From Fimbriimonadaceae bacterium (lineage in GTDB: Bacteria; Armatimonadota; UBA10988), in NCBI GenBank assembly GCA_020850355.1, contig JADZEX010000018.1:149127-213126 (forward strand): a stretch of 64,000 nt of DNA, given 5' to 3'. Every line of letters begins with the position of its first letter. Within the stretch, counting starts at the first letter, position 1. Positions 51,367 to 60,215 of this stretch are shown piece by piece. A program made the translations under genes and the position numbers. Under the pieces are notes generated by a model, which did no database searches, was not told the DNA's origin, and saw only the letters and a program-made list of their open reading frames with translations.

Positions 51367-52211
51367 CCCAGCGCCGCGGCGGCCCAGTCGACCGCCCGCT
51401 GAAAGTACCGGCCGACGGTGCTGGGGTCGTGCGCATCGGATCCCAGCACCAGCGGCACGCGCAGCTCGACCGCGCGGCGCAACAGCGTCGGGGTCAGGTA
51501 GACCTCGCCACAGGCGTCTTTGTCCCAGCCAGCGGTGTTGAGGTCCAGCTCGAGCCCCTCGGCGGCCACCAGCTCGACCACCGCGACGGCGGCCGCTTCG
51601 ATGCGCGCCGGGTCGCGCGGCGGCAGGTCGCGGCAGAACTTCGACGGCAGCGTCAGGTGGCCCACTCGCCGCGGCCGCAGGTCGCGGCCGCGCCAGGTCC
51701 AGGACGCCGTGAGGGCGCTGCGCAGCGCCGCGTAATAGCGCAGGTAGAGCGCGTCGATCGGCTCGCCCGCCCGCAGCAGCGCCCGTTGCAGCGCGGGCGT
51801 CGCGTCGACCAGGCCGTCGTCCAGAAAGTGCAGGCTGAGCAGGGTCGCCGCCGGGTCGAGCCGCTCGTGGACGGTCGCCAGCAGGCTCAACACCGCGCCG
51901 TGCCAGCCGCCCTGCGCCGCGCCGAGGTAGTCGACCTCGAGGCCCACCAGCACCTCCAGCCGCCCGGCATACTCCGCCCGCAGGGCCTCCACCTCGGCCA
52001 CATACGGCAGCAACGTGGCGGGGTGATTGGCGCACTCCAGGGGACCCATCGGGTCGTGCAGCCCGAGTGGCAGCGGCATGTGCTCGGTCACGGCGTAACG
52101 CCGCAGCCCGGCCGTCAGGGCAGCCTCCAGGTAGTCGCGCAACGGTTCGTCGCTGCCGTGGGGGCACCACGGGGTATGGCTGTGCCCGTCGAAGGTGGGG
52201 TCGAGGATCAT
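51363..52211 (-). CDS. Histidinol-phosphatase, PHP family
   Basis: 282 residues. PHP domain with metal-binding motifs in order: FDGHSHTPWCPHG, AVTEHMPLP, VGLEVDYL, LLSLHFLDD and LGSDAHDPSTVGRYF. The closing S-D-A-H and the initial H-S-H-T are diagnostic of HisK-type histidinol phosphatases (histidine synthesis), though related PHP phosphoesterases are possible. The gene overlaps the polyprenyl synthase stop (ATGA), so it follows that gene in one operon. Confidence 0.88.
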   Translation of the reverse strand: MILDPTFDGHSHTPWCPHGSDEPLRDYLEAALTAGLRRYAVTEHMPLPLGLHDPMGPLECANHPATLLPYVAEVEALRAEYAGRLEVLVGLEVDYLGAAQGGWHGAVLSLLATVHERLDPAATLLSLHFLDDGLVDATPALQRALLRAGEPIDALYLRYYAALRSALTASWTWRGRDLRPRRVGHLTLPSKFCRDLPPRDPARIEAAAVAVVELVAAEGLELDLNTAGWDKDACGEVYLTPTLLRRAVELRVPLVLGSDAHDPSTVGRYFQRAVDWAAAALG

Positions 52212-53212
52212 GTCGTGCGCAGCACGATGTAGGCCGCCAGGGCCTCGAGCGCCTGCCGCGCCTCGTTGTCGGGAAAGTCGGCCAAGAGCTCGGCGGCCGC
52301 GCTGCTCAGGCCGCGGGCGTACTCGGCGGCATGCTGCAGCGCGCCGGCCCGGTCGAGCAGCGCCCGGATGCGCTGAATGTCGGCCACCTCCAAGTCGCCC
52401 CGGCAGATCAGCGGCAGCAGCTCCTCTTTGGCCGCGGCGTTGCCGTTGTGCAGCACATGCAGCAAGGGCAATGTCAGGCGGCCGCAGCGCAAGTCGTTGC
52501 CGACCGGCTTGCCGATGCGCTCCTCGTCGCCGGTCAGGTCCAGCAGGTCGTCGGCAATCTGGAAGGCCAGGCCGACCTTGAAGCCGTAGTCACGCAAGGC
52601 CGCAATCTGCGCGCTGCTGCCCCCACCGACCATCGCCCCCAGCTCGCAGGCGAGGGCCATCAGGCTGGCGGTCTTGTCGCCGATCATCTGGAAGTAGTGC
52701 GGCTCGGTGACCTCCAGGCTACCCTCGTTGAACATCTGCGCCAGCTCACCCTCGACCATCTGCACGACGGTTTCGCTGAGTCGCCGGACCAGCGCCACGT
52801 CGCCGCATCGGCTGAGGATGGGATAGGCCAGGGAGTGTACGAAGTCGGCCACCAGCACCGCGGTCTTGTTGCCCCAGACGCGGTTGGCGGTCAGCCGGGC
52901 GCGGCGTCGCACGCTGTCGTCGACCACGTCATCGTGAATCAGGCTGGCCAGGTGAATCAGCTCGACCGCCACGGCGACGTCGAACGCCGCCTCGTCGCAG
53001 CGCCCGCAGAGCTGCGCCGCGAGCAGCGCCAAGGCGGGACGGACGCGTTTGCCGCCGGCGTGGACGGTGTGCAGGAAGACCTCCGGCACCACCGGCACGT
53101 TGGCATGAACCGCTTGCCGTAGCCGCGTCTCGACCTGCCGCAGATCGGCATGGATCTGCGGGAAGAGCGCCTCGGCGTCGCCGTTGGTGCCCTGCGGCCG
53201 GGCTCCGATCAC
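52208..53212 (-). CDS. Polyprenyl diphosphate synthase
   Basis: 334 residues from GTG at 53212, which overlaps the UbiE stop by four bases as elsewhere in this genome. A GTG at 53263 has a GGAGAG nearby, but that sequence encodes the conserved LES of UbiE, so I prefer the later start. Trans-isoprenyl synthase motifs: HAGGKRVRPALALLAAQ, first Asp-rich LIHDDVVDD, GDKTASLMALACELGA, second Asp-rich FQIADDLLDLTGD. Builds the long isoprenoid tail of menaquinone or ubiquinone; the adjoining methyltransferase supports this. Confidence 0.9.
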   Translation of the reverse strand: MIGARPQGTNGDAEALFPQIHADLRQVETRLRQAVHANVPVVPEVFLHTVHAGGKRVRPALALLAAQLCGRCDEAAFDVAVAVELIHLASLIHDDVVDDSVRRRARLTANRVWGNKTAVLVADFVHSLAYPILSRCGDVALVRRLSETVVQMVEGELAQMFNEGSLEVTEPHYFQMIGDKTASLMALACELGAMVGGGSSAQIAALRDYGFKVGLAFQIADDLLDLTGDEERIGKPVGNDLRCGRLTLPLLHVLHNGNAAAKEELLPLICRGDLEVADIQRIRALLDRAGALQHAAEYARGLSSAAAELLADFPDNEARQALEALAAYIVLRTT

Positions 53213-53910
53213 GGCTTGCGCCCGCGGTGGACTGTTGCCAGCCCGCACGTCAACGATTGCCACGACACACTCTCCAAGCCGGCCGCGGCGAACGTCGCGG
53301 CGATCTGCTCGGGCGGCGGGAAGGCCTGGATCGACTCCGGCAGATAACGGTACGCCTCCCGACGACCGGAGATCCAGCCGCCCACGGTGGGCATCAGGGC
53401 GTTCTGGTAGAAGCGGTACCCGGCCCCGAGCAGCGCGCCCCGCGGACGGGTCAGGTCGAGGTTGACGACCCACCCGCCAGACCGCGTGACGCGCGCCATT
53501 TCACGCAGACAGCGCTCGCGGTCGGGCACGTTGCGCAGGGCGAAGCCCATCGTCACGGCATCGAAGCTGCCATCGGCGAAGGGCAGGCGGTCGGCCGTGC
53601 CCAACGCAAACTGCAGCGCGGCGGCCCGCTGGCGGCCCTTGGTCTGGCCCAGCCGCAGCATCGGAGCGCAGTTGTCGGCGCCCACCACGAGGCCCCACGG
53701 CCCGACCACGCGCGCCAGCAACAACGCCAGATCGGCGGTGCCGGTGGCCAGGTCGAGCACCCGGTCACCCGGCCGCAAGTGCGTTGCGCGGACTGCCACC
53801 GGGCGCCAGCGCTTGTGGATGTTGAGGGACAGCAGGGAGTTGAGCAGATCGTAGGTCGGCGCGATCTGCCCGAACATCTCCTTGATGATGGCCTCTTTGC
53901 TGCTGGCCAC
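53209..53910 (-). CDS. ubiE: Demethylmenaquinone/ubiquinone methyltransferase (UbiE/MenG)
   Basis: 233 residues from GTG at 53910, with GGAG six bases upstream; a TTG twelve bases earlier is also in frame. Family signature: VRFF-like start replaced by IIKEMFGQIAPTYDLLNSLLSL, RVLDLATGTADLALLLAR (SAM motif I), GADNCAPMLRLGQ, ADRLPFADGSFDAVTMGFALRNV, RSGGWVVNLDLTRP, and the conserved ending LTCGLATVHRGRKP. C-methylates the quinone ring in the last steps of menaquinone synthesis. Precedes the polyprenyl synthase in the operon. Confidence 0.93.
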   Translation of the reverse strand: MASSKEAIIKEMFGQIAPTYDLLNSLLSLNIHKRWRPVAVRATHLRPGDRVLDLATGTADLALLLARVVGPWGLVVGADNCAPMLRLGQTKGRQRAAALQFALGTADRLPFADGSFDAVTMGFALRNVPDRERCLREMARVTRSGGWVVNLDLTRPRGALLGAGYRFYQNALMPTVGGWISGRREAYRYLPESIQAFPPPEQIAATFAAAGLESVSWQSLTCGLATVHRGRKP

Positions 53911-53983
53911 GCCCCGCTCCAACTAGCATTATGACGCCGGGCCGCCAGGCGTCCGGACGTCGCCCCCACGGTCGGTCCCTTTG

Positions 53984-55114
53984 TTAATGTACCACGGACT
54001 CCAGAATCTGCGCCTCGGCCGCGCCGATTTCCGGCCAGGCCAGGCGCCGCACGCGCGCCGTCAGGCGGTCGGCCGGCGGCGGCTCCGCCAAGGTCGCCGC
54101 CAGCGCGTCGGCCAGCGCCCGCGCCGCGCCGGGCTCCACCAGCAGCGCCGCGTCGCCGACCAGCTCCGGAATCCCGCCGACCCGCGTCGCGACCACCGGG
54201 GTGCCACAGGCCAGTGCTTCGGTCAGCACCGTCGGCGTGCCCTCCCGCTCCGAGGCGAGGACGACCAGATCGGCCGCGGCGTACCAGGTGGCGACCCGCG
54301 CGCTGGGCAGCGCGCCGGCCCAGAGCAGCCGGTGGGCGACCCCCAGCCGCCGCGCCTGGTCGGCCAGGCGGGTGCGTTCCGGGCCGTCGCCCACCAGGGC
54401 CAGGCGCGCCTCGGGGAGCCGGCCGAGAGCCTCCAGTAGGAGGTCGATCCGCTTGAGTCGGCGGAACGCCCCGACGTACAGCAGCCAGGGGCCGCCACTG
54501 AGCGCCAAGGCCCGCCGCGCGGCGGCGCGCGGTTGCGGCCGAAAGACCTGCGGGTCGTAGCCACAGGGCAGAATCGTCGCGTCGGTGGCCGGCAAGCCCC
54601 ACTCCAGCAGCCGTTGCTGCAGTGCCCGGCTGACGCAGATCAGCGCCGCCGCCTGCTGCAGCGCCCCGCCGACCTGCGCCCGGCGGGCGGGCACCGCGCA
54701 CTGCTCATTGACGTCGCTGCCGTGGGCCACCAGTACCAACGGCCGCCCCAACCGTGCCGCCAGCGCGGCCGCGGCGACCCCGTCGGGCCAGAGGTAGTGC
54801 CCGAGCACGACTTGACAGGGCTGCGCGGCGTGCAGCGCGGCGACAGTCGGCCAGGCGCCAGCCAGCATCTGCGCCGGACGCCGCTCGCGGTGCAGGCCGC
54901 GCAGCGCCCAGAAGGTCGGCTCCTGCAACTGGTAGGCCCGCGGCTCAACAGCGGCGCGGGCGGCCGCCGGCAGCGGCCAGCAGCCCCGTTGGCGCGGCAC
55001 CACCGCCGACACCGCCGCGTGCGCCGCCAGGGCGCTCAGCCGCCCGGGCATCCAAGCCGCGGTGGTCGGCGCGCCGAGCGAGGGGTGGAGACTGCTGAAG
55101 GCAAGAACCCGCAT
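53984..55114 (-). CDS. GT4-family glycosyltransferase
   Basis: 376 residues. GT-B fold: N-terminal domain with GHYLWPDGVAAAALAARLG and LVLVAHGSDVNE, then GPWLLYVGAFRRLKRIDLLL, LALVGDGPERTRL and the donor-binding E-x7-E element, REGTPTVLTEALACGTPVVATRVGGIPEL. Transfers sugars, probably to cell-surface glycans or lipids. Divergent from the histidine kinase gene, 85 bases apart. Weak ribosome binding site. Confidence 0.92.
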   Translation of the reverse strand: MRVLAFSSLHPSLGAPTTAAWMPGRLSALAAHAAVSAVVPRQRGCWPLPAAARAAVEPRAYQLQEPTFWALRGLHRERRPAQMLAGAWPTVAALHAAQPCQVVLGHYLWPDGVAAAALAARLGRPLVLVAHGSDVNEQCAVPARRAQVGGALQQAAALICVSRALQQRLLEWGLPATDATILPCGYDPQVFRPQPRAAARRALALSGGPWLLYVGAFRRLKRIDLLLEALGRLPEARLALVGDGPERTRLADQARRLGVAHRLLWAGALPSARVATWYAAADLVVLASEREGTPTVLTEALACGTPVVATRVGGIPELVGDAALLVEPGAARALADALAATLAEPPPADRLTARVRRLAWPEIGAAEAQILESVVH

Positions 55115-55199
55115 GGCGGCGCGTTCGCCCCACCGCGGGCCGCTCCTGCCGGGAGGAGGGGCCGGCCGCCCGGCGAAACGGCGGCCCAGAAGGGACTGC

Positions 55200-56300
55200 A
55201 TGACGCCGCCGCTCAGCCCGCCGTCATCACTGCTGGACCACCTCGCCGGGAGCGCCCTGCTGGCCCTCCTCGACGCGGTCGACGAGGGTCTGCTGCTGCT
55301 CGCCTCGGACGGCCACTTGCTGCTCGCCAACGCCCGCTTCTGGGACCTCTTCGGCGTGCCGCCCGGCAGCGACATCAGCGAGTTGCGCAGCCACATTGCC
55401 GGCTGCATGGCCGACCCCGAAGCCTACCTCGCCAGCCTGGCGCAGGAGGTCGACGACGGCCCGGCGACGGAGGTCGACCTGGCCCTGGTGCGCCCCTGTC
55501 GCCGCGTCGTGCGGCGCCGGGTGGCCGCCGTGCGCGGTGCCGACGGCAGCACCGTCGGGCGGCTGGTGAGCTACCGCGACATCACCCGCGATGCCGAGGT
55601 GAACCGCCTGAAGACCGAGTTTGTGGCCAATGTGTCGCACGAACTGCGCACGCCGATGGCCGCCATCAAGGGCTTCCTGACGGTGGTCTTGGAGGACGAG
55701 GCGACGATCGACCCGGAGCAGCGCCGGCACTTCCTGGGCATCGCCCGCGAGCAGACCGACCGGCTCAGCCGCCTGATCGACGACCTGCTCGACATCTCCC
55801 GGATCGAGGCCGGCCGGCGCCGCCGCACACTCAGCCGCTTCCCGGTCGGCGAGTTGCTCCGCGACCTGGCCCAGGCCCTGCGTCCGGAGCTGCGCGAGGC
55901 CGGGTTGCGCCTCGACCTGGAGACCGCGCCGACCGACTGGGACCTGCTCGCCGACCGTGACCAGATCGCCCAGGTGCTGCTCAACTTGCTGACCAACGCC
56001 GTCAAGTTCACGCCGCGCGGCGGTTGCGTGCGCCTCGCCGCGCGACGAACCGCCACGACGATCTGTCTGAGGGTGGAGGATAGCGGCATTGGGATCGCCG
56101 CCGAGGACTTGCCACAGGTCTTCGAGAAGTTCTTCCGCGGTCGCTCCAGCGGCGTCGCGCCCAGCGGCACCGGCCTCGGCCTCGCGATTGCGCGGGAGCT
56201 GGTCGAAGGCCACGGCGGACGCCTGACGGTGCGCAGTGCGGTCGGTGAGGGGTCGTGCTTCGAGGTGCTGCTACCCTTGGAGCCAGGAGGGGCGACATGA
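55200..56300 (+). CDS. Soluble PAS-domain histidine kinase
   Basis: 366 residues from ATG at 55200 (GAAGGGA upstream). No transmembrane helix. PAS domain about 22-130 (ALLDAVDEGLLLLASDGHLLLANARFWDLFG, SYRDIT), HisKA with NVSHELRTPM (His147) and HATPase_c with QVLLNLLTNAVKFTPRGG (N box), VEDSGIGIAAEDLPQVFEKF and GTGLGLAIARELVEGHGG (G boxes). Likely senses an intracellular or redox cue. Heads a four-gene signalling operon; its stop overlaps the next start (ATGA). Confidence 0.93.
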   Translation: MTPPLSPPSSLLDHLAGSALLALLDAVDEGLLLLASDGHLLLANARFWDLFGVPPGSDISELRSHIAGCMADPEAYLASLAQEVDDGPATEVDLALVRPCRRVVRRRVAAVRGADGSTVGRLVSYRDITRDAEVNRLKTEFVANVSHELRTPMAAIKGFLTVVLEDEATIDPEQRRHFLGIAREQTDRLSRLIDDLLDISRIEAGRRRRTLSRFPVGELLRDLAQALRPELREAGLRLDLETAPTDWDLLADRDQIAQVLLNLLTNAVKFTPRGGCVRLAARRTATTICLRVEDSGIGIAAEDLPQVFEKFFRGRSSGVAPSGTGLGLAIARELVEGHGGRLTVRSAVGEGSCFEVLLPLEPGGAT

Positions 56301-57211
56301 GCCGTGGACTTCGCGTGCTGGTGGTCGACGATGAGTCGAGCACCCTGAAGCTGCTCGAATATGTCTTGTCGCGGGATGGCTACGAGGTCTTCTGCGCCAG
56401 CGACGGCGCCGCGGGCCTGGCGATGGTCGAACGAGCCCTGCCGCACCTGGTGGTCTGCGACGTCCAGATGCCCGAACTCGACGGCCTCGAGATGTGTCGC
56501 CGCGTGCGGCAACTGGCCGGCTTCGAGCTGGTGCCGTTCGTCTTTCTGTCCGCCCGCAGCCAAATCCAGGACCGCATCGAAGGCCTCGAGACCGGAGCCG
56601 ACGACTACATCGCGAAGCCTTTCGACCGCGACGAGCTGCTGGCGCGCATCGACGCCGTGCTGCGCCGCGCCGAGGCCTACCAGCGGGCCTCGCACGTCGA
56701 TCACCTGACCGACCTCGGGAATCGCGAGTTCTTCGAGCAGCGGCTCCGGGAGGAGCTCTACCGTGAGCAGCGCTACGGCGTCTCGTCGACCCTCGCCCTG
56801 GTGGCCATCGACATCGATGAACTCGCCACCATTCGCGACCGTTACGGCACCGCCATCGGCGACCTGCTGGTGCGCCATGTCGGCCGCTTCCTGCGCGACA
56901 ACGTGCGCGCCCTCGACGTGCCGACGCGCTACTCCACCTCCGGCTTCATCGTGCTGATGCCCCACACCTCGCGCGACCGCGCGATGGTCGCGATTGAGCG
57001 GCTCAGTGAGCGGTTGCACGACACCGCGGTGGCGCTCGGGGCCGACGATCTGCCGGTCAACGCCAGCTTCGGGGTGGCGGTCGTCGAGGGCGAAATGCAG
57101 GATCTCAGCGAGATGCTCAACCGCGCCCATGCCTCGATGATGATGGCCCGCCAGCACGGCGGCACCAAAGTGCACATCTGGTCGGCCGACGACAACCTGG
57201 TGGGTGAGTGA
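56297..57211 (+). CDS. Response regulator with degenerate GGDEF domain
   Basis: 304 residues. Receiver about 5-122: VLVVDDESSTLKLLEYVLS (acidic pair), VVCDVQMPELDG with phospho-acceptor Asp55, and DDYIAKPFDRDEL with Lys107. GGDEF-like domain about 135-295: DHLTDLGNREFFEQRL and LVAIDIDELATIRDRYGTAI are conserved, but the active-site loop reads RYSTSGFIVLMP instead of RYGGDEF. It should not make c-di-GMP and may bind nucleotides or partners instead. AGGAGG precedes the start. Confidence 0.85.
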   Translation: MSRGLRVLVVDDESSTLKLLEYVLSRDGYEVFCASDGAAGLAMVERALPHLVVCDVQMPELDGLEMCRRVRQLAGFELVPFVFLSARSQIQDRIEGLETGADDYIAKPFDRDELLARIDAVLRRAEAYQRASHVDHLTDLGNREFFEQRLREELYREQRYGVSSTLALVAIDIDELATIRDRYGTAIGDLLVRHVGRFLRDNVRALDVPTRYSTSGFIVLMPHTSRDRAMVAIERLSERLHDTAVALGADDLPVNASFGVAVVEGEMQDLSEMLNRAHASMMMARQHGGTKVHIWSADDNLVGE

Positions 57212-57214
57212 GCG

Positions 57215-58585
57215 ATGCCGCGAGTCCTGATTGTCGACGATGAGCCCGCGATCCTGACGCTCTTGCAGTACCAGATCGGCAAGCTCGGCTACGAACTGGT
57301 GACCGCCGCCAACGGCGCCGAGGCGCTGGCCGCCTTCACGGCGCAGCGGCCCGATGCCGTCTTGCTGGACGTCAACCTGCCCGATCTCGACGGCCTGACC
57401 GTCCTCGACCGGCTGAAGCAGGCCGACGCCGACGTGCCGGTGCTGATGATGACCGCGGCCTACCTCGGCGGGCGGGGTGTCGCCGACGGCATGCACAGCG
57501 TGCAGATGGCGGTCAAGGCGATGACCCACGGCGCCTACGACTACCTCCTCAAGCCCAGCGACGAGTTTGTCGACAAGGTTCGGCTGTCGCTCCAGAACGC
57601 GATTCGCGAGCGCCAGGAGCGGCCCGCCGCGGCCGCGCTGCGCGCCGAACTGGGGAAGGTCGAGGCGCGCTTCTCGCAGATTGTCGGCGACAGCGGGCCG
57701 ATGCGGGAGGTCTACCGGACCACCGAGAAGGTCGTCAACACCGCCGCCACGGTGCTGATTCTGGGTGAGAGCGGGACCGGCAAAGAGCTGGTCGCTCGCG
57801 CCGTGCATTACAACAGCCCGCGCCGCGAGCGGGAGCTGGTGATCCTGAACTGCGCGGCAATCACCGAGACCCTCTTGGAGTCCGAGCTGTTCGGTCACGA
57901 GAAGGGCGCCTTCACCGGGGCGGTCGCCCGCAAGCCCGGCAAGTTTGAGCAGGCGCACGGCGGCAGCATCTTCTTGGACGAGATCGGCGACATGCCGCTG
58001 ACCACCCAGGCCAAGGTGCTGCGCGTGCTGCAAGAGGGCGAGGTGGTGCGCGTCGGCGGCACCGAGCGGATCGCCGTCGACGTGCGCGTGATCGCCGCGA
58101 CGCACCGCGACCTGGAGCAGATGGTGCGCGACGGCGAGTTCCGCGAGGACCTCTTCTACCGCCTCAACGTCTACCCCATCGCCCTGCCAGCGTTGCGGCA
58201 ACGCGTCGACGACATCCCGCTCTTGGCGGCGCACTTCCTCCGCAAGCACAGCCGCGTGGTGGGCCGGGAGATCACCGAAATCGACGACGAGGCGCTGGCC
58301 GTGCTGCGGCGCTACCACTGGCCGGGCAACGTCCGCGAGCTGGAGAATGTGCTGCTGCGGGCGACCATCCTGGCCGATGGCGCGACCGTCCGGGCCGCCG
58401 ACCTGCCGCCGGCGGTGCGCGGGGAGACCAGCACCGAGACCAGCCTGGCAGCGCTCGAACGCCGGGCCATCCGCGACGCGCTGCGGCTGCACCCCCACAA
58501 TCTGGCCGCCGCCGCGGCGCGGCTCGGCATCGCGGTCGCCGATCTGCAGCAGCGCGCGCTGGCGCACCAACTCAAGCTGCCGTGA
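57215..58585 (+). CDS. NtrC-family sigma-54-dependent response regulator
   Basis: 456 residues. Receiver about 1-120 with VDDE, LLDVNLPDLDG (Asp52) and a 10-15-residue insertion around 81-95 (AAYLGGRGVADGMHS). AAA+ domain with Walker A GESGTGKE (184-191), the sigma-54-contacting GAFTGA loop (231-236), FLDEIGDMPLTTQAKVLRVLQ and RYHWPGNVRELENV. C-terminal Fis-like helix-turn-helix (AIRDALRLHPHNLAAAAARLGI). Activates transcription with sigma-54 RNA polymerase. Three bases after the receiver/GGDEF gene. Confidence 0.92.
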   Translation: MPRVLIVDDEPAILTLLQYQIGKLGYELVTAANGAEALAAFTAQRPDAVLLDVNLPDLDGLTVLDRLKQADADVPVLMMTAAYLGGRGVADGMHSVQMAVKAMTHGAYDYLLKPSDEFVDKVRLSLQNAIRERQERPAAAALRAELGKVEARFSQIVGDSGPMREVYRTTEKVVNTAATVLILGESGTGKELVARAVHYNSPRRERELVILNCAAITETLLESELFGHEKGAFTGAVARKPGKFEQAHGGSIFLDEIGDMPLTTQAKVLRVLQEGEVVRVGGTERIAVDVRVIAATHRDLEQMVRDGEFREDLFYRLNVYPIALPALRQRVDDIPLLAAHFLRKHSRVVGREITEIDDEALAVLRRYHWPGNVRELENVLLRATILADGATVRAADLPPAVRGETSTETSLAALERRAIRDALRLHPHNLAAAAARLGIAVADLQQRALAHQLKLP

Positions 58586-59025
58586 GCAGCTACCCCGCCG
58601 CGCCGCCGCAGCGCGCCCGCCGGGTCGGCGCGGTGACGCTGTTGCTGGGTCTGCTGCTGACGGTTGCCGCGGCTCGGGTGCAGCAACGGCGCTGGGCCTG
58701 GTGGGACTGGCAGCCGCCGGTCCATAGCGCCGCGCTGAGCGCCCCCACGGTGCGGTCGTCGCGACTCTGGCGGTGGCGGGTCTGGAGCTACGCAACGCCG
58801 ACCACGCCGACGGCGGTGCGGGAGTTCTACGGGCGCGCGCTGGCGGCGGAGGGTTGGACGGCCGGCCCGGTCCAGCCGCTGCGCACGGCGCTGGTGGCGA
58901 CCTGGCAGCAACCGCCGCGGACCGTGCGGCTGCGCTGCGAAACCGACCCGGCGGGCGCCTGCCTGGTCAGCCTGCTGCTGACCGACGCCGCGAGCCTGCC
59001 GTCAGAACTTGAAGGACGCTGGTAG
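58582..59025 (+). CDS. Small single-pass membrane protein in the signalling operon
   Basis: 147 residues, GTG start overlapping the NtrC-like stop (GTGA). One helix (about 16-32, GAVTLLLGLLLTVAAARV) then a Trp-rich extracytoplasmic domain of about 110 residues with VREFYGRALAAEGWTAGP, a pattern seen in small periplasmic glyoxalase-like or DUF-type folds, but no family is certain. May be a periplasmic partner of the pathway. Overlaps the 3' end of the small minus-strand gene by 24 bases. Confidence 0.65.
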   Translation: MSSYPAAPPQRARRVGAVTLLLGLLLTVAAARVQQRRWAWWDWQPPVHSAALSAPTVRSSRLWRWRVWSYATPTTPTAVREFYGRALAAEGWTAGPVQPLRTALVATWQQPPRTVRLRCETDPAGACLVSLLLTDAASLPSELEGRW

Positions 59026-59211
59026 CCCGGCCACCGACCCGTCGCTGCTCACCGTCGCCAGCGGCGGTGCCGCGACGGCCTGCCGCGCCACTTCGACGGG
59101 AGCCCGGTCGGCCTGCAGCCGACACCACGCCCCGGTGGCCAAGAGCAGCACACCGCTGAGCACAAAACCGAAAAACGTCGGATCGCGCCAAGGCGCTGGT
59201 TTCCGCGTCAT
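59002..59211 (-). CDS. 69-residue membrane protein
   Basis: A single hydrophobic helix (PTFFGFVLSGVLLLATGAW, about 11-29) with a short basic N-terminus and a 40-residue tail ending in Phe. GGAGG lies about ten bases before ATG. What makes it credible is the strong promoter TTGACA/GATAAT just upstream (59257-59285), with nothing else for it to drive on that strand. Unknown function; overlaps the end of the convergent operon by 24 bases. Confidence 0.55.
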   Translation of the reverse strand: MTRKPAPWRDPTFFGFVLSGVLLLATGAWCRLQADRAPVEVARQAVAAPPLATVSSDGSVAGLPASFKF

Positions 59212-59256
59212 CGTCGAAACTGCCTCCCCAGGCCGTCCACGTCTGCGAGCAGGGAG

Positions 59257-59285
59257 ATTATCGGCAGACGGTCGACCTGTGTCAA
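59257..59285 (-). promoter_or_regulatory. Strong promoter of the 69-residue protein
   Basis: TTGACA (59285-59280), 17-base spacer, GATAAT (59262-59257) on the minus strand. Eleven of twelve positions match consensus. Confidence 0.8.
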
Positions 59286-59471
59286 GTTTGGGACAACCCG
59301 TAGATCGGGATGGTGCCGGCCCGACAAGGAGTCGACCGGCCGGCGACGTACCTGCTGGTACACCGCCGGCCGCCAGCCGTGCAGCCCTGCGCCCTACCGT
59401 CTGCCGACGATCCGGTTACCAGTGGCTGAACGCAGTGCGTCCGCCAACGTCTGCGGTGTTGGGAGAACCAA

Positions 59472-60191
59472 ATGCGGATCCGCACTGCTGTCTGCACCGC
59501 GTTGGCGGTGGTCGTGATGCTGACGGTGCCGCTGCTGGGCCAGAACAAGGGCCCGGGCGGCGAGAAGGGTAAGGGCCGGGGCTTCCGGATGCTGGCCGGC
59601 CCGGTGGTCTCGATCAGCGCCACGGAGCTGGTCATCGAGACCTACAAGCGGCCGGCCAAGGAGGGCGACAAGCCGACCAAGGCCAATGTCAAGATCAAGC
59701 TCGACAGCGCCACGAAGTACGTCAACATCGGCACCGGCAGCAAGTCGCAGGTGGCGGTCGGCGTGACCGGCGCCATCGTCTGCTCCGGCTCGACCGCGCG
59801 CGGGGTGGGCGTCTACAAGAAGTGCACCGTGGCGCAGGCCGGCCCGGTGCTCGGCGCGCTGATGATGAACACGATGTTCCGCTCCCACCAGGAGAGCGAC
59901 AAGCGCGAGAGTATGAAGATGACCGCCGGCACCTTCACCAAGACGTCGCCGATCACCGTCGCCGGGAAGGACCGCGAAGGCAAGGCCGTCAGCGTCGCCG
60001 GGACGCCCAGCGCCTCGACGAAGTACTTCAAGGCCAGCGACATTCAGCGCACCGCGATCAAGAAGGGCCAGTTCGCCGCGATCTCGCCGAAGGGCGAGGT
60101 CAAGGAAGGCCAGACCGTCACCGCTGCGATGGTCACCACGATGCCGGCCCCGCCGCCTCGCACCGGCGGCCGGCCGGAAGGCAAGAAGTAG
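59472..60191 (+). CDS. Secreted lysine-rich protein of unknown function
   Basis: 239 residues with a signal peptide (about 1-23, ALAVVVMLTVPLLGQ) and GGGAGA upstream. Predicted beta-rich, with two similar halves: GPVVSISATELVIETYKR with KIKLDSATKYVNI, and AGTFTKTSPITVAGKDREGK with GTPSASTKYFKASDI. This resembles internally repeated OB-like or DUF5666-type secreted proteins, but I do not recognise the family with confidence. Many Lys and Thr, few Cys (two). Convergent with the CE7 esterase gene. Confidence 0.72.
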   Translation: MRIRTAVCTALAVVVMLTVPLLGQNKGPGGEKGKGRGFRMLAGPVVSISATELVIETYKRPAKEGDKPTKANVKIKLDSATKYVNIGTGSKSQVAVGVTGAIVCSGSTARGVGVYKKCTVAQAGPVLGALMMNTMFRSHQESDKRESMKMTAGTFTKTSPITVAGKDREGKAVSVAGTPSASTKYFKASDIQRTAIKKGQFAAISPKGEVKEGQTVTAAMVTTMPAPPPRTGGRPEGKK

Positions 60192-60215
60192 CGCGGGCGG
60201 CGTCCCACCAGATCA

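Noticed and set aside
53213..53263. Earlier GTG start of the polyprenyl synthase
   Set aside because: Its Shine-Dalgarno-like bases encode the conserved end of UbiE and would force a 55-base overlap; the GTGA overlap start fits the local pattern better.
57215..58585. Sigma-54 promoters near the NtrC-like gene
   Set aside because: I checked TGGCAC-type sites on both strands where I noticed them, and none had TTGC at the right distance.
55571..58795. 1074-codon minus-strand frame opposite the signalling operon
   Set aside because: The plus strand encodes complete kinase and regulator domains; the minus frame has no recognisable motif.
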